Positions 60,994 to 64,000 of a stretch of DNA of 64,000 nucleotides are shown one piece after another. The stretch is from positions 3,286,001 through 3,350,000 of the forward strand of contig NC_008268.1 of assembly GCF_000014565.1 (NCBI RefSeq), written 5' to 3'. The notes below the pieces were generated by a model. That model searched no databases. It was given only the letters and a program-made list of their open reading frames with translations, and had not been told where the DNA came from. Origin of the DNA: Rhodococcus jostii RHA1 (GTDB lineage Bacteria > Actinomycetota > Actinomycetes > Mycobacteriales > Mycobacteriaceae). Numbering within the stretch: the first letter of the stretch is position 1; each line of letters begins with the position of its first letter. Position numbers and translations under genes: made by a program.

Positions 60994-61185
60994 TCAAAAC
61001 AGGCTGATCTGGGCCTTGTTGGCGGCGGCGTCGGTGCGTTGTTGGTAGGCGGCGGCGAAGGCGCGTGCGGTTGATTCGGTGCAGCCGATCTCGTGGCCGA
61101 CTTGCGCCCAGGACAGTCCACTCTCGCGCAGTTGCCAGGCGTCGTGTTCGTCGTCGGTGGTCAGGTGGGCGGCGTGGATGTTCAC
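60994..61185 (-). CDS. Small helix-turn-helix-like protein (63 aa)
   Basis: The sequence WQLRESGLSWAQVGHEIGCT then ESTARAFAAAYQQ has the shape of a helix-turn-helix. It overlaps the DnaB-N gene by ATGA. It may be a small DNA-binding partner. Confidence 0.5.
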   Translation of the reverse strand: MNIHAAHLTTDDEHDAWQLRESGLSWAQVGHEIGCTESTARAFAAAYQQRTDAAANKAQISLF

Positions 61186-61787
61186 TGGGCTGCTCCTCGG
61201 AGGTTGTCGAGACGCTGGGTGGCGGTGCGTTGTTGGCGACCGAGAGCGACCATGTGCTCGAAGAGCTGGTATTCAGGAAGTTGTTCGGCGGCTTGGGCGA
61301 GGGATTCGGCGGCGGCGCGGAAGCTGCGCCGGTAGGCCTGCGAGATGACGGCGCGGGTGTAGTGGTCGAGGGCGATGTGGTCTGCTCCGCGGGTGGTGAT
61401 GTTCGCGAGGTGGCGGGATCGTTGTCGTCCGTGGTGGCCGGCGAATTTGCCGGTGCGTTCGAGGTCGGCGGCGACCATGGTGGGATCGTGCGGAACACCG
61501 GAGCGGACCAGGCCGGCGATGACAGTGTAGAGCTCTCGGTGGACGGGCTGTTGGAAGTCGGCGGGGTCGAGTGCGGCGACAGCACGGTGGGCGGCGTCGG
61601 TGGGCGCCCACAGCAGTGCGCACAGGCACAGGACCTCGATGTCGGTGTGGGCGTCGATGCCGAGGTCGGTGGCGTCGATGGGCTCTGCGGGTCCGGCGTC
61701 GATGGGCTCTGCGGGTCCGGCGTCGATGGGCTCTGCGGGTCCGGCGTCGGTGGCCTGGGTGTGGACCAGTTCGAGTGCTGCGGTCAT
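61182..61787 (-). CDS. DnaB-helicase N-terminal-domain-like protein
   Basis: A 201-residue protein with an N-terminal (DAGPAEPI) tandem repeat and a DnaB N-domain-like helical region (DIEVLCLCALLWAPTDAAHR, then RELYTVIAGLVRSG and TMVAADLERTG). It lacks the RecA-like ATPase part, so it may load or modulate the helicase. Such genes occur on actinobacterial plasmids and islands. ATG 61787 has AAGGGACC nearby; GTG 61814 is an alternative. Confidence 0.6.
   Translation of the reverse strand: MTAALELVHTQATDAGPAEPIDAGPAEPIDAGPAEPIDATDLGIDAHTDIEVLCLCALLWAPTDAAHRAVAALDPADFQQPVHRELYTVIAGLVRSGVPHDPTMVAADLERTGKFAGHHGRQRSRHLANITTRGADHIALDHYTRAVISQAYRRSFRAAAESLAQAAEQLPEYQLFEHMVALGRQQRTATQRLDNLRGAAQ
61672..61743. 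repeat. 3 x 24-bp tandem repeat inside the DnaB-N gene
   Basis: Three identical 24-bp units at 61672, 61696 and 61720 encode DAGPAEPI three times. A partial fourth follows. In-frame expansion or contraction would vary the length of the N-terminal linker. Confidence 0.85.
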
Positions 61788-61923
61788 GGCGGGTCGGTCC
61801 CTTCTGGGTGACACGGGAGGGTGTTTCAGGCCGCGACTGGTAGAGGTGTCGTATTCGAAACGTGCAGTATTCGTTCCGACGATCCCGAGTTCGCCGATGC
61901 TTGAGGCGGAATCGCCATCGCTC

Positions 61924-62859
61924 TCATGTGTGGTCCGGACATAGCAGGTGGGGCGTCAGGATCCATCCGGCTGTAGTGAGCCATTTCTGAACCGGCTCGG
62001 ACAGGGTGTCGTTCATGGCCTGGTCAGCGAGCGCGCCAGCGAGGATGGGCCCGTCTCCGCAGATGGTGCAGGCGATATCGAATGCAGGCTGCCCGGGTTC
62101 GCAATGGCGGCAGTGATTTCGAACGATCAACGTCTCGGGGCTATCCGGATCTTGGTGGAGCCAGTCGACGGCGAGGTCGGCACGTTGGCTTGCGGCTTCC
62201 GCGCGGGTTGTCGGTTCGTTCCCGCAGGTGGGGCATGAACGTGATGCCCTCGGGGCAGGATTGGCCGGCCCTGATGTCGTCGACTTGATGGCCTTCACAC
62301 CAGGCCGTTTGTTCAGGTGCCCGTACACCGTGGTGCGCGGCACTTTCAGCATGTCGGCGATCTGCGCGACGGTGTGTTCCTTGGCGTCGTATAGCCGTTG
62401 AGCGAGTTCGATCTGGTCCGGGCTGAGCTTCGAGGGCCGGCCGCCCTTGCGTCCACGGGCGCGGGCGGCGGCGAGTCCGTCGCGGGTATTGGCCACGATC
62501 AGCTCGCGCTGGAACTCGGCCAGGACCGACAGCATGCCGAACATGGCGCGGCCTTCGGCGGTTGCGGTGTCGATTCCCTGCTCGAGGACCTTCAAACCGA
62601 CACCGCGTTCGCGTAGCTCGGCACCGAGGGTGATCAGGTGCAGCACCGAGCGTCCGAGTCGATCGAGTCGCGTGATCACCAGGGTGTCGCCCTCGCGCAG
62701 CCGCTGAAGCACCAGATCCAGCTGGGGCCGTGATGCTTTGGCGCCGCCGGAATGTTCGATGTGAATGTTCTTGGCGTCGACGTCGGCCCTGCGCAGGGCG
62801 TCGACTTGGTGGTCTGTGTTCTGGTCTGCGCTGGAGACGCGCGCGTAGCCGATCAGCAT
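61924..62859 (-). CDS. Serine recombinase with C-terminal Cys-rich domain, copy B
   Basis: A 311-residue close paralogue of copy A at 4584, with the same start MLIGYARVSSADQN, RLDRLGRSVLHLITLGAELR, the helix-turn-helix and a C-terminal tail with CPTC, HCRHC and CTIC plus LLCPDH. Copies A and B differ mainly in linker residues and stand in opposite orientation 58 kb apart. The res-like region upstream is conserved too. Confidence 0.9.
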   Translation of the reverse strand: MLIGYARVSSADQNTDHQVDALRRADVDAKNIHIEHSGGAKASRPQLDLVLQRLREGDTLVITRLDRLGRSVLHLITLGAELRERGVGLKVLEQGIDTATAEGRAMFGMLSVLAEFQRELIVANTRDGLAAARARGRKGGRPSKLSPDQIELAQRLYDAKEHTVAQIADMLKVPRTTVYGHLNKRPGVKAIKSTTSGPANPAPRASRSCPTCGNEPTTRAEAASQRADLAVDWLHQDPDSPETLIVRNHCRHCEPGQPAFDIACTICGDGPILAGALADQAMNDTLSEPVQKWLTTAGWILTPHLLCPDHT

Positions 62860-62979
62860 GTGTCGAAAATACCCTGGCGTGAGGTTTTTCGACATAGATT
62901 TTCGACGCGGGTTACCGACGCTTTTCCAGGCGATTTCCGCAGTTCGTAGCAGGTGTCGCATAACCTTCGATTCTCGACA
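62860..62979 (-). promoter_or_regulatory. res-like recombination/operator region of recombinase B
   Basis: The same run of TGTCGA/TCGACA half-sites as at 4463-4583, aligned over about 120 bp, including GTCGAGAATCGA, the CGACACC block, CGTCGAAAATCTATGTCGAA and TTTTCGACACATG at the start. Confidence 0.6.
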
Positions 62980-63254
62980 ACCTTTGAGTGAAGCGGAGTG
63001 CGACTGCGTCCGACCTACAGACTTGCACCCGATCCGTTTGGCGCCCCGGCAATGGGAATGTCACCGGACGGGGCTATCGGGTTCGTGCTGGTCAGCGAGT
63101 TTCGGTCAGGGACCCGCTTTCGGGACGAGCCGGTGGGGGTTCGGCTTACGGACGGCAATGCGGATGAAATCATGACTCGAAATTTCGGCGCTCCGCCTCG
63201 ACGCCGTGGGGTTCGCGGCGAATGTTCTTCCACCCACCAGCAACCTTTTCGGGG
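62980..63254. other. Intergenic stretch before the CdaR/PucR-type gene
   Basis: No gene is supported. A minus-strand frame at 63015-63233 and a plus frame at 62998-63375 look compositional. Confidence 0.4.
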
Positions 63255-64000
63255 TCAGTCCGGGGTGTCGGTGAGGTGGTGGTGCAGTTTGAGTGCGATG
63301 TGGAGTGCGGTGGCGCGCCAGCCGTCGTCGAGGGCTTCTGCGCCGAGTAGTTCGCGGATTCGGTTGAGGCGGTAGTACAGGGTCGCGCGGTGGATCGAGA
63401 GTGCCTCGCAGGTGGTGTCGACGCGGCGTCCGGCGTCGAGGTAGGCGATGATCGTCTGCCAGTGTTCGGTACTGCCGGTGCGCAGTATCAGCGCGGCGTC
63501 CTCGCTGATCTCTTTCACGGTGTCCGCTCGTATGGGCCTGCCGTAGAGCAGACGCCAGGTTCCGAGTTCGTCCCAGCGCCGAAACCCTCTCCGCCCCTTA
63601 TGCGGTGAGGAGAACGCGGCGGCGAATTCGGCGCGGCGGGTGGACTCTTCCACCTCGGTGGGGGTGTCGGCGGGGGCGGTGCCCGCCGCGGTGACCTCGT
63701 AGCCCGCGGAGCGGGCGGTGCGGATCAGGGTCGATTCGAACTCCCCGTTCTCACCGGGGGTGGCGATCTTGGTGACGGTGACCAGCTGGTCGTCGATGTA
63801 ACGCGCCAGGAAGGGGCGGGTGAACTGGCGCCGGGCCAGCTCCAGCGGGAGGTCTCGCCCGTGACGGTCCGACGGGGTGCGGCTGCGGCGTGGCCGGAGG
63901 CTGGCGACGTGCACGACCAGCCCGCCCCGGGTGGTGAGGTAGTCGCGGTCGATCGCCTCCTGGACGGCGGCGTCCGCAGTTTCTCGGGTGAGCGCTGCGG
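63255..64000 (-). CDS. CdaR/PucR-type helix-turn-helix regulator, 5' end outside the window
   Basis: The C-terminal 230-odd residues are visible. RRVDTTCEALSIHRATLYYR then LNRIRELLG near the end is the PucR/CdaR helix-turn-helix. The frame stays open to the right edge. It is analogous in type to, but not a duplicate of, the PucR gene at 3152. Confidence 0.75.
   Translation of the reverse strand, partial: AALTRETADAAVQEAIDRDYLTTRGGLVVHVASLRPRRSRTPSDRHGRDLPLELARRQFTRPFLARYIDDQLVTVTKIATPGENGEFESTLIRTARSAGYEVTAAGTAPADTPTEVEESTRRAEFAAAFSSPHKGRRGFRRWDELGTWRLLYGRPIRADTVKEISEDAALILRTGSTEHWQTIIAYLDAGRRVDTTCEALSIHRATLYYRLNRIRELLGAEALDDGWRATALHIALKLHHHLTDTPD

Noticed and set aside
1..64000. tRNA, rRNA and CRISPR arrays
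   Set aside because: None were noticed on either strand; by-eye reading cannot exclude a missed tRNA, so an RNA-gene scan would settle it.

Overview
The window looks like GC-rich DNA from a mycolic-acid actinomycete, most likely Rhodococcus or a close relative. This is inferred from two MspA-type porins, a CtpI-like giant P-type ATPase, a PucR regulator, DUF4192 and DUF2252 proteins, many leaderless genes, and an IdeR-like iron box. No rRNA, tRNA or CRISPR array was seen.

Layout. 1-4.4 kb is ordinary metabolic DNA: the end of an Old Yellow Enzyme gene, a DJ-1/PfpI gene, and an MFS transporter divergent from a PucR regulator. 4.5-15.5 kb is mobile and accessory: a serine recombinase with a zinc-ribbon tail, an HNH-like gene, DUF4192, a strongly structured 205-bp inverted repeat, a PIN-like protein, a second recombinase coupled to a Fic gene, a frameshifted diacylglycerol-kinase-like gene with DUF2252, and the wreck of a tyrosine integrase joined to a Tn3 transposase fragment. 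15.5-38 kb is an envelope region: membrane proteins of unknown role, a lipoprotein plus MacB/LolCDE-like exporter, an MspA porin, a polysaccharide deacetylase, an esterase, a rhomboid-like protein, a VWA protein, two PAP2-fold proteins (one lacking its catalytic motifs), CD225, DedA and SGNH proteins, and a two-component pair. 38-42 kb is an Fbp-type ferric iron ABC operon. 42-54.8 kb carries a CtpI-like ATPase with small membrane partners, a CYTH/CHAD protein, a frameshifted uppP and a second porin. 54.9-63 kb is mobile again: a truncated restriction-endonuclease-like gene, a third recombinase split from its promoter by an IS1634-family element with a 72-73 bp target duplication, a visibly AT-richer HEPN plus DUF262 pair, a DnaB-N protein, and a fourth recombinase that is a paralogue of the first in inverted orientation. 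A CdaR/PucR-type regulator runs off the right edge.

The most striking pattern is a shared promoter design. Ten sites in 17.4-53.7 kb match TCTCAGC-N4-(7-bp repeat)-N10-(-10 hexamer). They face the exporter, a porin, the PAP2/DedA operon, the SGNH hydrolase, uppP, CD225 and other membrane genes, and in three cases the start codon lies exactly 7 nt after the -10, so the mRNA should be leaderless. Tandem 7-bp repeats on an 11-bp pitch are the signature of OmpR/PhoB regulators and resemble the mycobacterial PhoP box. The only such regulator here sits among these genes and has Asn at the phospho-acceptor position. The inference is a local envelope-remodelling regulon, possibly controlled by an atypical response regulator.

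All boundaries, families and starts were read by eye. Three genes (dgk-like, uppP, a three-helix-bundle gene) carry frameshifts that could be real decay or sequence error.
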